From the NCBI GenBank assembly GCA_003243255.1, contig QFQM01000002.1, forward strand, positions 1 to 64,000: a stretch of DNA of 64,000 nt, given 5' to 3'. The DNA comes from Flavobacterium psychrophilum (GTDB lineage Bacteria; Bacteroidota; Bacteroidia; Flavobacteriales; Flavobacteriaceae). The notes beneath the pieces were generated by a model. That model searched no databases and was not told the origin of the DNA. It was given only the letters and a program-made list of their open reading frames with translations. The stretch's first letter is position 1, and each line of letters begins with the position of its first letter. The position numbers and the translations under genes were made by a program. Shown here piece after piece: positions 26,901-35,872 of the stretch.

Positions 26901-28289
26901 GGCTTCCTTCCGATGACACTGAGCAGCGGCGCAGGGGCAGAAGTACAGAAACCTTTGGCAACGGTAGTGATCGGGGGCCTTATAACAGCAACATTACTGA
27001 CATTGGTTGTCCTGCCGATACTTTATTATTATTTTGAAAAGGGTTTTGGCTACAAGCCAAAAATCAGGGGAGCTGCCATTGTAGTGCTGCTGTTTGCTAT
27101 TTCGGGCAACGCGCAGACAACAAAATCGCTCGATGTGAATTCCGCAATTACGACAGCCGTCCAAAATAATAAGGGCGTACAGGCTTCGGTGCTGGAGAGT
27201 CGGATGCAGTCGCAGCTGAAAGGAACGGCGTTTGACCTGCCAAAAACAGAAATCACCGGAACCTTTGGGCAGGTGAATACGGCAGCACAGGATAAATATT
27301 TCAGTATTTCCCAGACATTCAGCCCGTTCCAGTTCGGGGCGCGCAAAAAACTGCTGAACGAAACCGCGACAGCAGCGGAGCTGCGCGTTGCCGTTACAAA
27401 ACAGGAACTGTCCTACAGGGTGCGCCAGTCATGGAATACGATGCTGTACTATACCGAGCTTAACAAGATACTACAGGAGCAAAATGGTTACATGCAGAAA
27501 TTTGTGCGTGCCGCCGACCTGAAATTCAGGACAGGGGAGACGGGATCGCTCGAAAATACCACGGCAATCGCAAAACAGCAGGAGCTTTTGCAACAGATAA
27601 AGCAAAACGAAGCCATGATAAAGGTGGAACATTCCAGGATGCGGATATTACTGAACCTTGAAGATGACTTTACCATTACAGAAACCGCCTTTACCCCACT
27701 TGCAGCCATAGCCGTACGGGATTCAGCCCAGGTAAAGAAAAATGCCAATGTGCAGCTCGCAATGCAGGAACTGGAGGTTGCCAAGGCAGGGTCGAAGGTA
27801 GAACGTTCTGCCCTGATGCCGGATTTTACGGCCGGTTATTTCATCCAGTCCATGCGCGGTATGCAGGATGTGAACGGTTCGCCGGTTAACTACGACAGCT
27901 CATTGCAGTTCCAGGGGTTTTCGGTCGGTGTCGGTATCCCCATTTTTGCCGGAAGCGGGTCAGCCCGTATCAGGGCCGCCAAGACCAATGTAGAGGTTCA
28001 GCAAATGAACGCAGATTACCTGCAGGCGCAGTTGCAAGGAGAGTTCCAGCAGCAGCTGGAACAGCTTATCACATTTGAGTCTTTGGTAAACTATTACAAT
28101 GCCACGGCGTTGCCCAATGCTGATATTATCGCCAACAATTCTTCAAAAGCATACATGAACGGCGATATATCTTATGTGGAGTACATGCAGGGCCTGGAAA
28201 CCGCGCTTGATATCAGGACAAACTATATAAATGCGGTAAACAACCATAACCAAGCGGTGATCTACCTTCAATTTCTGTTAAACCAATAA
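23949..28289 (+). CDS. CusA/CzcA RND efflux pump fused to a TolC-like outer-membrane factor
   Basis: 1446 residues. Residues 1-1035 are a heavy-metal RND transporter: first helix near 14-32, DFGIIVDGAVIIVEA in TM4 and the HAE1/CzcA-type periplasmic loops. Residues about 1037-1055 form a further hydrophobic, signal-like segment ending GNAQT, leading into a TolC/CusC-like domain (about 1055-1446) with long helical repeats. Usual CusA length is about 1040, so the outer-membrane factor is truly fused, as in many Bacteroidota. The adaptor follows 4 bases later. It uses proton motive force to export Cu/Ag or Zn/Co/Cd. Confidence 0.92.
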   Translation: MLDKIIHFSINNKFIVGLFTLALVVVGSYSLYNLPIDALPDITNNQVQIITSSPTLATQEVEQLISYPIEQSVKSIPKVVELRSISRFGLSVVTVVFEDDVDVYWARAQISERIKEAEDIIPKSLGTPEMSPISTGLGEIYQYVVFPEKGYEDKYDATELRTIQDWIIKPQLTGTKGVAEVNTLGGKLKQYEIAVQPDRLKSMNTTVSEIFEALESNNENTGGAYIDKKPYAYFIRGIGMVSSIDDINKIVIKNVNGIPILIRDVAKVQIGSSIRYGAVTKDGKGEEVSGFVMMLKGENSGQVVQRVKDKMEQIKKTLPKGVAVEPFIDRTVMVDNAIGTVQTNLIEGALIVVFILVLLLGNWRAGLVVASVIPLALLFAISMMKLFGVSGNLMSLGAIDFGIIVDGAVIIVEAIIHRLEVRKKHKLTAAEMNEEVYAAASKIRSSAAFGEIIILIVYLPILALVGVEGKMFGPMAQTVSFAILGAFILSLTYVPMMSALVLKKETGHKPNFSDKIISSTYNVYRPLLDKALRIKGAVLGFSVALFAAALLVFNSLGGEFIPTLDEGDIATHLIIASGSSLSQEIETTTKAEKILRDKFPEIKMIVTKIGSAEIPTDPMPIEAGDMIIILKDKDEWTSAGTKEELMEKMEKALEDIPGATTEFSQPVQMRMNELMTGVRSDVAIKIFGEDIDMLVSKGEEVTEMIKGIEGVADAKAERVAGLPQITIRYNKDKLALYGLNVGDLNRVIRMGFAGEAAGIVYEGEKRFDMVVRLAEESRQDISNLKSLYVTLPSGSQIPLEQVADIKYEDGPMQISREDGRRRIVIGFNVRGADVESVVNKIQDKLGTSLKLPSGYYITYGGQFENLVEANKRLMIAVPAALALIFVLLYFTFKSVKQSILIFTAIPLSAIGGVFALWMRNMPFSISAGVGFIALFGVAVLNGIVLIAYFNQLKSEGMTDIYKRIHEGTKARLRPVILTASVASLGFLPMTLSSGAGAEVQKPLATVVIGGLITATLLTLVVLPILYYYFEKGFGYKPKIRGAAIVVLLFAISGNAQTTKSLDVNSAITTAVQNNKGVQASVLESRMQSQLKGTAFDLPKTEITGTFGQVNTAAQDKYFSISQTFSPFQFGARKKLLNETATAAELRVAVTKQELSYRVRQSWNTMLYYTELNKILQEQNGYMQKFVRAADLKFRTGETGSLENTTAIAKQQELLQQIKQNEAMIKVEHSRMRILLNLEDDFTITETAFTPLAAIAVRDSAQVKKNANVQLAMQELEVAKAGSKVERSALMPDFTAGYFIQSMRGMQDVNGSPVNYDSSLQFQGFSVGVGIPIFAGSGSARIRAAKTNVEVQQMNADYLQAQLQGEFQQQLEQLITFESLVNYYNATALPNADIIANNSSKAYMNGDISYVEYMQGLETALDIRTNYINAVNNHNQAVIYLQFLLNQ

Positions 28290-28293
28290 TCTG

Positions 28294-29643
28294 TTGATAA
28301 TGAAAAATATTAAGCTTAAACATATACTGTATATCATTCTGGGGCTTGCCGCTGTCTTTGCCTTTGATTACTTCCTGCTGCGCAATACGATAAAGGATGA
28401 TGCCCATAACCACGAGCACGAACAGGAAGAAGCCAAAAAGGAAGAAAGCGGTAAAGAGGATGCTATAATGAAGGAGGTCGAACTTAACGAAGCGCAATTC
28501 CAGGCATCCTCTATTGAATTGGGAACCTTTTCAATGAAAAATCTCAGCGAGGTTGTCAATGCCAACGGCTACACAAAGCTCCCCCCGCAAAACCAGGCCG
28601 ATGTTTCGGTACACATGACCGGTATTGTAAAATCCATCAATGTTATTGAAGGGCAATTTGTTAAGAAAGGGCAGGTGCTCGCAACCCTGGAGAGCCCGGA
28701 ATTTGCACAGCTCCAGGAGGCCTACCTCACCTCAAAAAGCAACCTTGAGTTCCTGAAGCTGGAATACGAGAGGCAAAAAACACTCAGCGAGGAAAATGTG
28801 AATTCCAAAAAAGTCTTCCAGCGCACAAAATCTGATTATGATATTGAAAAGGCCAGGCTGGCATCCCTTGACAGGCAGCTTTCGGTATTGAACCTGAGCA
28901 AGTCATCGGCCACATCGGTAATGGCGCTTACCTCTCCGCTTTCAGGTTATGTGACCGAGGTGAATGTCAAGCTGGCCAGCAATGCGGAAGTAGGAAAGCC
29001 ACTATTTACCATAGTGGATAATTCCAAGCTTCATGTTGACCTTCTGGTATATGAGAAGGACCTTCAAAAGGTGAAGGAAGGACAGAACATCCGATTTGTG
29101 CTGACCAACCAGGACAACAGTGAGATCACCGGCAAGGTGTTCAATGTCAGCAAATCCTTTGAGAACGATACAAAATCGGTCGCTGTCCACGCGGAAATTT
29201 TAAACCCGTCAAAGTCCCTCATACCGGGGATGTATGTCAATGCCCTTATCGATGTGGGTACGCGCCAGGTGCAGGCGCTGCCGGCTGATGCTGTCATCAG
29301 GGCTGATGGAAGGGAGTACATCTTTGTACTTGAAGAAGGACATGGCGACACTGAACATGACGAGCAGCAAGGGCACAGCCACGATGATGGGCACGGCCAC
29401 GATCACGACCATGATGCAGCAGAGGGACACTCCCATAATGACGGGCACGAGCATAAGGAATCCGAAGGCACGACCTATCATTTCCAGCGTATCGAGGTGA
29501 AGACCGGGACAAGCCAGCTGGGCTATGTACAGGTGACGATACTGCAGGAGATTGAGAAAGATGCCAAGATAGTACTTAAGGGAGCCTACTATATCCAAAG
29601 CCACCTTCTCAAGAGTGAAGGCGGTGGGGGGCATGAGCATTAA
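28294..29643 (+). CDS. CusB-type periplasmic adaptor with His-rich loop
   Basis: 449 residues. An N-terminal anchor helix (about 10-26) and a short HNHEHEQEE stretch precede a membrane-fusion-protein fold with lipoyl halves (ADVSVHMTGIVKSINVIEGQFVKKG near 100-125). A helical hairpin and beta barrel follow. Between about 345 and 395 lies a His/Asp/Glu-rich insertion (HGDTEHDEQQGHSHDDGHGHDHDHD...). It links the RND protein to its outer-membrane part and may collect metal ions through the His loop. Confidence 0.9.
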   Translation: MIMKNIKLKHILYIILGLAAVFAFDYFLLRNTIKDDAHNHEHEQEEAKKEESGKEDAIMKEVELNEAQFQASSIELGTFSMKNLSEVVNANGYTKLPPQNQADVSVHMTGIVKSINVIEGQFVKKGQVLATLESPEFAQLQEAYLTSKSNLEFLKLEYERQKTLSEENVNSKKVFQRTKSDYDIEKARLASLDRQLSVLNLSKSSATSVMALTSPLSGYVTEVNVKLASNAEVGKPLFTIVDNSKLHVDLLVYEKDLQKVKEGQNIRFVLTNQDNSEITGKVFNVSKSFENDTKSVAVHAEILNPSKSLIPGMYVNALIDVGTRQVQALPADAVIRADGREYIFVLEEGHGDTEHDEQQGHSHDDGHGHDHDHDAAEGHSHNDGHEHKESEGTTYHFQRIEVKTGTSQLGYVQVTILQEIEKDAKIVLKGAYYIQSHLLKSEGGGGHEH

Positions 29644-29661
29644 TAACTAAAGCATTAATTT

Positions 29662-31572
29662 ATGAGTACAACTAAATTGACACAGGCGGCTGTTGTAAAC
29701 GCAGGGGAGGAAGCGGAGGGCTGGCTGGCACACTGGCCTTTGCTCTCGGCGATCGCTATCCTTTTTGGGATGCTGGCCCTTGAATATGGATATGATTATA
29801 TTCCCGCATTCCCGTACAATTTTATCATCTATTGCGTTGCCTACCTCCTTTCAGGATACAATGTGCTTTACATGGCCTGGCGCAAAGCCATAAGGCTGGA
29901 TTTCTTCAATGAGTTCTTCCTGATGAGCGTGGCAACGATAGGGGCATTCGCCATTGGCTCGTATAGCGAGGGTGTTGCCGTAATGGCTTTTTATTCTATC
30001 GGGGAATGGTTTCAGGACAGTGCGGTCAACCGTGCCAAGCGAAGCATTAAAGCCCTGCTTGATGTCCGGCCTGAAGAGGTAACGGTAATCCGTAGCGGCA
30101 AGAGCGAAACCGTGCACCCCAAAGATGTGCAGGTTGGTGAGGTCATCCGTGTGAAGCCGGGGGAAAAGGTCGCATTGGATGGCGAGCTTGCCTCTGATCA
30201 AGCTTCCTTTAATACTGCCGCCCTCACAGGCGAGAGCAAACCTGATACCAAGGGCAAAGGCGAAAAGATCTACGCCGGGATGATAAACCTGAATACGGTA
30301 GCAGAGGTAACGGTAACAGCGCTGTTCCAGGACAGCAAGCTCAGCAGGATATTGGAGATGGTGCAGGATGCCACCTCACGTAAGTCGCAGACACAGCTTT
30401 TTATCAGCCGTTTTGCCAAAGTCTACACGCCCATTGTATTTGCGCTGGCATTGGCAGTATGTTTCCTCCCTTACCTGTTTGCAGAGGACTATATTTTCAG
30501 GGTTTGGTTCTACCGTGCGCTGGTATTCCTTGTCATCAGCTGCCCGTGCGCTCTGGTTGTTTCCATTCCCCTGGGCTACTTTGGAGGAATTGGGCTCGCT
30601 TCCCGGAAAGGCATCCTTTTTAAGGGCTCCAACTTCCTTGATGTCATGACGGAAGTCGATGTCGTGGTTATGGATAAGACAGGGACGCTGACAGAAGGCA
30701 TTTTCAAAGTACAGGAAGTTGCTGTACAGGGATTGACCGAAGCGGAACTTCTTAGAGCCGCCGCAGCTTTGGAAAGCCAGTCAACGCACCCCATCGGCAT
30801 GGCCATTGTTGAGCATGCCGGCAAGGAAACATTTCAGGATGCCAGCATCTCCAATGTGGAAGAAATCTCCGGGCATGGCCTTAAGGGTACCATTGATGGG
30901 AAAGAAGTCCTTGCCGGCAATACCAAACTGATGCGGAAGTTTAATATTGACTATCCGCAAGCCGTAGATGCAATTGTCTACACTATTGTTGTAGTTGCTA
31001 TAGATAATAAATACAGCGGCCATATTACGATTGCTGACCGGATTAAGGAGGATGCACAATCTGCCATATCCGGGCTCCATAAGCTCGGCATACAGACCGT
31101 GATGCTCTCCGGCGATAAGAAGGCCGTTGTTGAACAGGTGGCAAAAGAGCTTGGGATTGACAATGCCTACGGCGACTTGCTTCCGGAAGGTAAGGTTGAG
31201 AGGGTACAGCAGCTAAAAGACCAGGGGAAGCGGATCGCTTTCGTTGGGGATGGGGTTAACGATGCGCCGGTCGTAGCACTTGCTGATGCCGGCATCGCCA
31301 TGGGCGGGCTGGGCAGCGATGCTACCATTGAAACGGCCGATATCGTAATCCAGAATGACCAGCCTTCGAAAATCGTTACCGCCATCCGGGCAGGAAAACT
31401 AACAAAACAGATCGTGTGGCAAAATATTATCCTGGCCATGACGGTGAAGATAATTGTGCTCGCTTTGGGAGCAGGGGGTATAGCTAACTTATGGGAAGCG
31501 GTGATAGCCGATGTAGGCGTAGCGCTCTTAGCTATCCTAAACGCGGTACGCATACAGAAATCGCACATCTAA
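29662..31572 (+). CDS. Zn/Cd-type heavy-metal P-type ATPase
   Basis: 636 residues, lacking an N-terminal HMA domain. Visible motifs: TGESKPDT near 192, the transmembrane CPC as SCPCALVVS near 292-299, DKTGTLTEG near 338, and GDGVNDAPVVALADAGIAMG near 530. CPCALV and the C-terminal N-K/D helix text fit P1B-2 (Zn/Cd/Pb) better than the Cu type. The metal ion may be supplied by the small HMA protein encoded next. It is likely co-transcribed with the RND genes (18-base gap). Confidence 0.88.
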   Translation: MSTTKLTQAAVVNAGEEAEGWLAHWPLLSAIAILFGMLALEYGYDYIPAFPYNFIIYCVAYLLSGYNVLYMAWRKAIRLDFFNEFFLMSVATIGAFAIGSYSEGVAVMAFYSIGEWFQDSAVNRAKRSIKALLDVRPEEVTVIRSGKSETVHPKDVQVGEVIRVKPGEKVALDGELASDQASFNTAALTGESKPDTKGKGEKIYAGMINLNTVAEVTVTALFQDSKLSRILEMVQDATSRKSQTQLFISRFAKVYTPIVFALALAVCFLPYLFAEDYIFRVWFYRALVFLVISCPCALVVSIPLGYFGGIGLASRKGILFKGSNFLDVMTEVDVVVMDKTGTLTEGIFKVQEVAVQGLTEAELLRAAAALESQSTHPIGMAIVEHAGKETFQDASISNVEEISGHGLKGTIDGKEVLAGNTKLMRKFNIDYPQAVDAIVYTIVVVAIDNKYSGHITIADRIKEDAQSAISGLHKLGIQTVMLSGDKKAVVEQVAKELGIDNAYGDLLPEGKVERVQQLKDQGKRIAFVGDGVNDAPVVALADAGIAMGGLGSDATIETADIVIQNDQPSKIVTAIRAGKLTKQIVWQNIILAMTVKIIVLALGAGGIANLWEAVIADVGVALLAILNAVRIQKSHI

Positions 31573-31580
31573 AACTTTGC

Positions 31581-31588
31581 TATATTTG
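31581..31588 (+). promoter_or_regulatory. TATATTTG -7 promoter element
   Basis: Full match to TAnnTTTG, 23 bases before the ATG of the small HMA gene. It suggests that gene also has its own promoter. Confidence 0.45.
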
Positions 31589-31611
31589 CTCAAACAACCT
31601 AAAATTCAAAC

Positions 31612-31971
31612 ATGAAATCAATCTTTAAATTTTTATCACTGGCCTTTATATTTTTAGCATTTTCCGGCACAGTGTCAGCACAGGAAAAAAAGACGATCCA
31701 GACGGCAACAATAAAAACGGCCATCTACTGTGACCATTGCAAAGCATGTGAGACCTGCGGGCCGAAATTCAACCAGTCTTTGCTTAAGGAGAAAGGCGTA
31801 CAGATGGTAGTTCTTGACGATAAGGCAATGACCATTAAGGTAACTTATAACTCAAAGAAGACAGACCTTGGAAAAATCAAGACGGCTATAAGCAAGCTAG
31901 GCTACGATGCTGATGAGGTTAAGGCAGACCCGGTGGCCTACCAGAGCCTGGACGGATGTTGCAAAAAATAA
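31612..31971 (+). CDS. Small secreted HMA protein with extra Cys
   Basis: 119 residues with a signal peptide (ending GTVSAQE). The metal loop reads Y-C40-D-H-C43-K-A-C46-E-T-C49-G, twice the usual CxxC, and the domain ends in DGCCKK. It is a periplasmic metal chaperone, perhaps for thiophilic ions. It has its own -7 element and a terminator just after. Confidence 0.85.
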   Translation: MKSIFKFLSLAFIFLAFSGTVSAQEKKTIQTATIKTAIYCDHCKACETCGPKFNQSLLKEKGVQMVVLDDKAMTIKVTYNSKKTDLGKIKTAISKLGYDADEVKADPVAYQSLDGCCKK

Positions 31972-31986
31972 CGATTTAATGTATGA

Positions 31987-32011
31987 AGCCCTGATTATTC
32001 AGGGCTTTTTT
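31987..32011 (+). terminator. Terminator after the RND/P-ATPase cluster
   Basis: AGCCCTG and CAGGGCT make a 7-bp stem around ATTATT, followed by TTTTT. It lies 15 bases after the small HMA gene. Confidence 0.8.
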
Positions 32012-32088
32012 ATTAGACACAGCAGACCCATATAAAATTAGGGTACCGCCACAGGAATTTAATTGTGCACTGCTAACATATCGCCATT

Positions 32089-32811
32089 TTAGTGCACGGT
32101 CAGTCCATCCGTATTTTTTTTGTCTTTCCAAAGTGTCTGCCCTTTTACAAGCCACGAGAACCCGAACGCCTCTACGCCGATGGTCTCGAGAATGTAGACT
32201 ACAGGCCAGCTGCCGGTCTTTGGCCTTATTAAGAAGTAGGCTACCAGTAATGCAAGGCAGCCAATAATGATCCATCCGCAGGCATAAAATGCCTTATTGC
32301 GGCGCCTTTTCTGTTTCTTGTCCGGACCCTGGTCGTCGCCCTTTGTGAAGTATACCAGGCACATGATGGCCAGGCATAAGAAAAAAGTGCCGGCAAAAGC
32401 GAGGTGCCACCAGGATCCCTTCAGCGCCTTGAATACCCCTCCGTCGCTGTTGTGTACACTGTAAAGGCATTCAGCGCAGGCTTTACCGGTCGGTACGAAG
32501 GCAACACCTATGCCGCAGATGCCTGCAAGTGTGGTAAGTGCCATTTCAAGGCGGCTATATCCCTTATAAGTAATGAGGAATGCCCCAATGATGCACAACA
32601 GTACGACAAGGAAGTCACCACGGTCAGTATAATAGTAGTCACTGATGGAAAATTCGAACCCATAGTACTTTGATGGGCGCGAGGGAAAGATGGCAATAAC
32701 AAATGGCAGGAGCATTCCCCCGATCCCGATAAGGTTCCTGAGGGTCAGGTAGGAGAATACCAGTTCATTGCCTGCCTCTTTATGACGGTCAATAATTTTA
32801 GCCTGATTCAT
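32089..32811 (-). CDS. Six-helix membrane protein of unknown function
   Basis: 240 residues. Six hydrophobic helices can be seen (about 25-42, 64-84, 90-107, 132-154, 172-193, 202-222). A conserved-looking loop, PTGKACAEC...HNSDGGVFKALKGSWWHLAFAG, lies before helix 4. It is reminiscent of DUF998-like integral membrane proteins, but I would not assign a function. It stands alone on the minus strand, separated from the metal genes by a terminator. Confidence 0.65.
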   Translation of the reverse strand: MNQAKIIDRHKEAGNELVFSYLTLRNLIGIGGMLLPFVIAIFPSRPSKYYGFEFSISDYYYTDRGDFLVVLLCIIGAFLITYKGYSRLEMALTTLAGICGIGVAFVPTGKACAECLYSVHNSDGGVFKALKGSWWHLAFAGTFFLCLAIMCLVYFTKGDDQGPDKKQKRRRNKAFYACGWIIIGCLALLVAYFLIRPKTGSWPVVYILETIGVEAFGFSWLVKGQTLWKDKKNTDGLTVH

Positions 32812-32960
32812 AAGTAGTGTTTTGGTTTGATGGTTAATAATCAGTTGTTTAAGTTGTTAAAAATACATATTTATTGCATTGCATCTTATCCCTAATAACA
32901 GGTATATTGTGCCTGGGGGCAATACAGGTTGCAGCCGGTCGTAGCAGACTCAGGGCGCGC

Positions 32961-32991
32961 AAAAAAAAAGGGCAGCGCTTTTGCACTGCCC
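32961..32991 (-). terminator. Terminator of the leftward PRTRC operon
   Basis: On the minus strand GGGCAGTGC and GCGCTGCCC (one mismatch) flank a short loop and are followed by nine T (A-run 32961-32969). It lies 18 bases beyond the stop of the ThiF-family gene. Confidence 0.85.
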
Positions 32992-33009
32992 AGGTATACC
33001 ATACTTTGA

Positions 33010-33783
33010 CTACAGCGGAAGGGGCGCTGCCCTGAAGTCCGACAAATTCAGAAAGAAGCCCCTGTTAGTGGTCATGCCATTTCTGAACAGCTGCCACAAT
33101 AATGAGCAGCCTGCCTGCGCAAGGGTACTGTTGATGAATAAGTCCTGTTTCTCCAATGCTTCGGCAAGCGAGCAGCTTGGCGTTTCGTCCGTTTCCGACT
33201 GGCGCAGCAGTTCCCCGAACTCATCTGTTATGAAAGGCAGGCTATCCACCGTCTCGAACTTTTCGGAACTCGGCTGCTTGACAGCCCCTATGGTGGACAG
33301 GATAACCTGCCCTTTGTCCCTCCCGTTCCCGAAATCCATCCAGTATCGCGGCACAGTAGCATAGTGCTGCCTGTCCTCTTTATTTTGCAGTACATCGGCA
33401 ATGGCGAAACGTGCAGCCACGGTGTCCACGCACGAGATATAAATGGCAGCCCTCATCTTGGCATCCGCATCAAATTGCCTGTTTGCGGCTTTCCACATCG
33501 TACCGAAAAAGCGGTTGCAGCGCGTTATCAGCGCGGCAGATTTGCTCAATCCGACCTCACATTCGGCGAACAGCTGCCTGCCGCGGTTGGCTTCGGTAAC
33601 AAGGTCATCGTCCCACAGCGTTACCTGAAATCCCGCATGCCCGAGGGCTTGCAGGCTGTGGCTCATCCGTGCAAGGGCGGTCAGCACCTGCGAGCCTGTG
33701 CCGCCTGCCCCGATGAGGCAGACCTCAACAGGGTTGGTCGGGTTCAGGAGTTCGGGGGCTATAAAATGGGCTTTGGCTTTCAT
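33010..33783 (-). CDS. PRTRC system ThiF-family protein
   Basis: 257 residues. CLIGAGGTGSQ (residues 22-32) is the nucleotide-binding glycine loop of ThiF/E1-like enzymes, followed by LWDDDLVTEANRGRQLF, as in the PRTRC ThiF family. It overlaps the PRTRC B gene by 4 bases. PRTRC (ParB-related, ThiF-related cassette) modules occur on plasmids and integrative elements; their biochemical job is not established. Confidence 0.9.
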   Translation of the reverse strand: MKAKAHFIAPELLNPTNPVEVCLIGAGGTGSQVLTALARMSHSLQALGHAGFQVTLWDDDLVTEANRGRQLFAECEVGLSKSAALITRCNRFFGTMWKAANRQFDADAKMRAAIYISCVDTVAARFAIADVLQNKEDRQHYATVPRYWMDFGNGRDKGQVILSTIGAVKQPSSEKFETVDSLPFITDEFGELLRQSETDETPSCSLAEALEKQDLFINSTLAQAGCSLLWQLFRNGMTTNRGFFLNLSDFRAAPLPL

Positions 33784-34487
33784 CGCAACAGGTTTATGAG
33801 GGTTTTACCGTTGGGCAGCAATACATCAGCAGGGAAAGGGCTGCCCGTTTCCATAAGTTCTTTGTACAGGCTCACGAGGTTGCCCTGAATTGGTGAGTTC
33901 CCGCCAATAAAATGGCTGAAATAACTATCGAAGAAATAGCCCTCCCACGCGGCAATGAACTCCTCAAGTGCAGCGGTCTTTGCTATTTTCACGCTAACGC
34001 TGCCCATGCAGACGTTCCCGTTCTCATATACGTTCATAAAAGGGGCGTAGCAAAGCGGTGTGTTCAGGCTCGGTTTGCCCTTGCCTTTCAGGGCGTAGAG
34101 GAACAGCCTGTTCCTGTCCGCTGTCCAAATCAAGGCAGGCAATTGCAGCTGCCCTGACGGCAACCCGAGCCTATCGGCAAAATGCAGTGTTCGTGCCTTC
34201 GGTTTGGTGTACCAAACCACGCTGCCTTTCTCGCAAGGGTTGAGGTGCAGCACACAGGGCGGCAATAAACCCTTTGGTCGCAGGAAAGCCTTTTCTGCTT
34301 CCTTCCCGACATCGAGTGCTTTGGCAAGCCCACGCGCTTCCCGCAGGTTCAGCGGTCGGGGATTTACGGGGCATCCGTTATCGTCCATATCGTAATGCTC
34401 GATGTACAGTCCCTGCTCATTCCCTTCGGGCTTGAACAGCACGAGGGCTGCGGCGGGGTGGTACAGCGTTGGGCTATCGGTTTCCAT
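33780..34487 (-). CDS. PRTRC system protein B
   Basis: 235 residues. Features fitting the B protein: YHPAAALVLFKP near the start, VWYTKPKARTLHFA near 90, and a core of PALIWTADRNRLFLYALKGKGKP with CYAPFMNVYENGNVCMGSV. Position between F and ThiF matches the usual PRTRC order. Overlaps at both ends point to translational coupling. Confidence 0.88.
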   Translation of the reverse strand: METDSPTLYHPAAALVLFKPEGNEQGLYIEHYDMDDNGCPVNPRPLNLREARGLAKALDVGKEAEKAFLRPKGLLPPCVLHLNPCEKGSVVWYTKPKARTLHFADRLGLPSGQLQLPALIWTADRNRLFLYALKGKGKPSLNTPLCYAPFMNVYENGNVCMGSVSVKIAKTAALEEFIAAWEGYFFDSYFSHFIGGNSPIQGNLVSLYKELMETGSPFPADVLLPNGKTLINLLR

Positions 34488-35643
34488 ACTCTTTGTTGTT
34501 TAGTATATCGCATAAATCATCCATCAGGTGGAACAGCCTGCATTCAAAATCAAGGCTATCGTTCTCCTGCGCCCGACCGTCAAAGATGCGCCGCAGTACA
34601 GGCTCTTGTATTTGCGTGTATTCGCCGAACTCGGCGTTCACGCATTCGGACAGGGTTTGGTAGAGCCACCCTTTCGTATCGGCGCAGAAGCCGATGTATT
34701 TATCCATCGTGATGCAGTCCTCATCGCCATTCCCGTCAAGGTCGGGCAGTACGCTCCTGTCAGCATTGCGGTAAAGGCTCTCCTGCGGGTAATCCCGCAT
34801 CAGTTGCAGGCAGTCCTGCGCCAAGGTCAGGCAGTCCCAATCATAGGTATTGCGCGGGACAAGTTTTTCGGCATTGGCTTGCAGATGCTCAAGACTGTAG
34901 GTATTCCACAGCCTGCGCAGCATCACACCGCCGATATGCTGCGCCTCGTGCAGCTGTGAGCGTTGCTGCCAGTAGTATTCCTGTTCCCATCCTTCGGGGT
35001 CGGCTTCGACCCACTCGGCTATCATGTCGTATTGCCAACAGAGGTAACTACTCTCGTCATGGTAGTGCGGCATCCCTGCTTTGTGGAACAGGTAGCCGCA
35101 CACCCCGAGCAGCAGCGCTGCGCCTCTGCGCCGCCTGCGGTCTTGCATCAGGTAATGCAGGGGTACGAGCGGGATATAGTAGAGCGTATTGCCAGTGCAG
35201 TAGGTTTCTGTGACGGCAAGGCAGACCGTATTATCCTGTTGCTGCACTTCAAGCCCGATACTTTCCTCCTTCACCTTGCGCAACAGCTTATCCGCTTCCC
35301 ACAGGGCTAACGCCCTGCTGTAGGGATAGCCGTGGTGGCGGGTCGGTGTGAGGGAAATGCCATAGTGCGCCGTAAGCAGCCCAAGGGAGCGGAAGAAGGC
35401 TTCTTCTTCCTGTGGTGCTTCCGCCTTTCCCCGACCCACAAAGTGGGGCAGGAAGCGGTATTTCAGAAAACCATAGGCAGCAGCCCCTGCGGGGCAGATT
35501 GCAGCCTGTCGCGCTGCACCTCTGCGGCATCCCTGCGGCGGGAGAGTTGCAGGATGAATTCCCCTGCGCCTTGGTGTAGCCGCTTTTGGCTTCTGTCTTG
35601 GGGCAGGCGAAACTGCCCCGCTATTGTGTGTTGCATAGTCCAT
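34474..35643 (-). CDS. PRTRC system protein F-like
   Basis: 389 residues, between PRTRC C and B, where protein F is expected. The central part (about 150-290) has YYIPLVPLHYLMQDRRRRRGAALL and FHKAGMPHYHDESSYLCWQYDM, in line with the family. The first 60 residues are Ala/Pro/Arg-rich and look unlike a folded domain, so the real start may be internal or the 5' part may be altered. It overlaps protein B by 14 bases. Confidence 0.7.
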   Translation of the reverse strand: MDYATHNSGAVSPAPRQKPKAATPRRRGIHPATLPPQGCRRGAARQAAICPAGAAAYGFLKYRFLPHFVGRGKAEAPQEEEAFFRSLGLLTAHYGISLTPTRHHGYPYSRALALWEADKLLRKVKEESIGLEVQQQDNTVCLAVTETYCTGNTLYYIPLVPLHYLMQDRRRRRGAALLLGVCGYLFHKAGMPHYHDESSYLCWQYDMIAEWVEADPEGWEQEYYWQQRSQLHEAQHIGGVMLRRLWNTYSLEHLQANAEKLVPRNTYDWDCLTLAQDCLQLMRDYPQESLYRNADRSVLPDLDGNGDEDCITMDKYIGFCADTKGWLYQTLSECVNAEFGEYTQIQEPVLRRIFDGRAQENDSLDFECRLFHLMDDLCDILNNKEYGNR

Positions 35644-35653
35644 AGTTTATACA

Positions 35654-35872
35654 TTATCCTTTAGTTCCCATCAGGCTCTCAAAGCGGTACTGTACCACAT
35701 CGTTGTCAATCACGGGGCCGCTGACTTTAGCGGTCGTGAGCAGGGGGTAGGTATTGGCATAAAATTGCAGTACCGCATCCACGCTCCACGCGGGGTCGGG
35801 GTCAGCCAAGGTTATCTCCGCCTGCTGTTCCTTCATCGTGAACAGCCTCGGCATCAGGTGCGTTGTCATCAT
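35654..35872 (-). CDS. PRTRC system protein C
   Basis: 72 residues. EITLADPDPAWSVDAVLQFYANTYPLLTTAKVSGP and the terminal F-x-S-L-M-G-T-K-G closely fit PRTRC C, a small ubiquitin-like-sized partner of the ThiF protein. It overlaps the end of PRTRC E by about 70 bases in another frame. The second ATG (35869) is an equally good start. Confidence 0.88.
   Translation of the reverse strand: MMTTHLMPRLFTMKEQQAEITLADPDPAWSVDAVLQFYANTYPLLTTAKVSGPVIDNDVVQYRFESLMGTKG

Noticed and set aside
33364..33888. 174-residue + strand frame over PRTRC ThiF and B
   Set aside because: Antisense to two clear PRTRC genes in GC-rich DNA where long false frames are expected.
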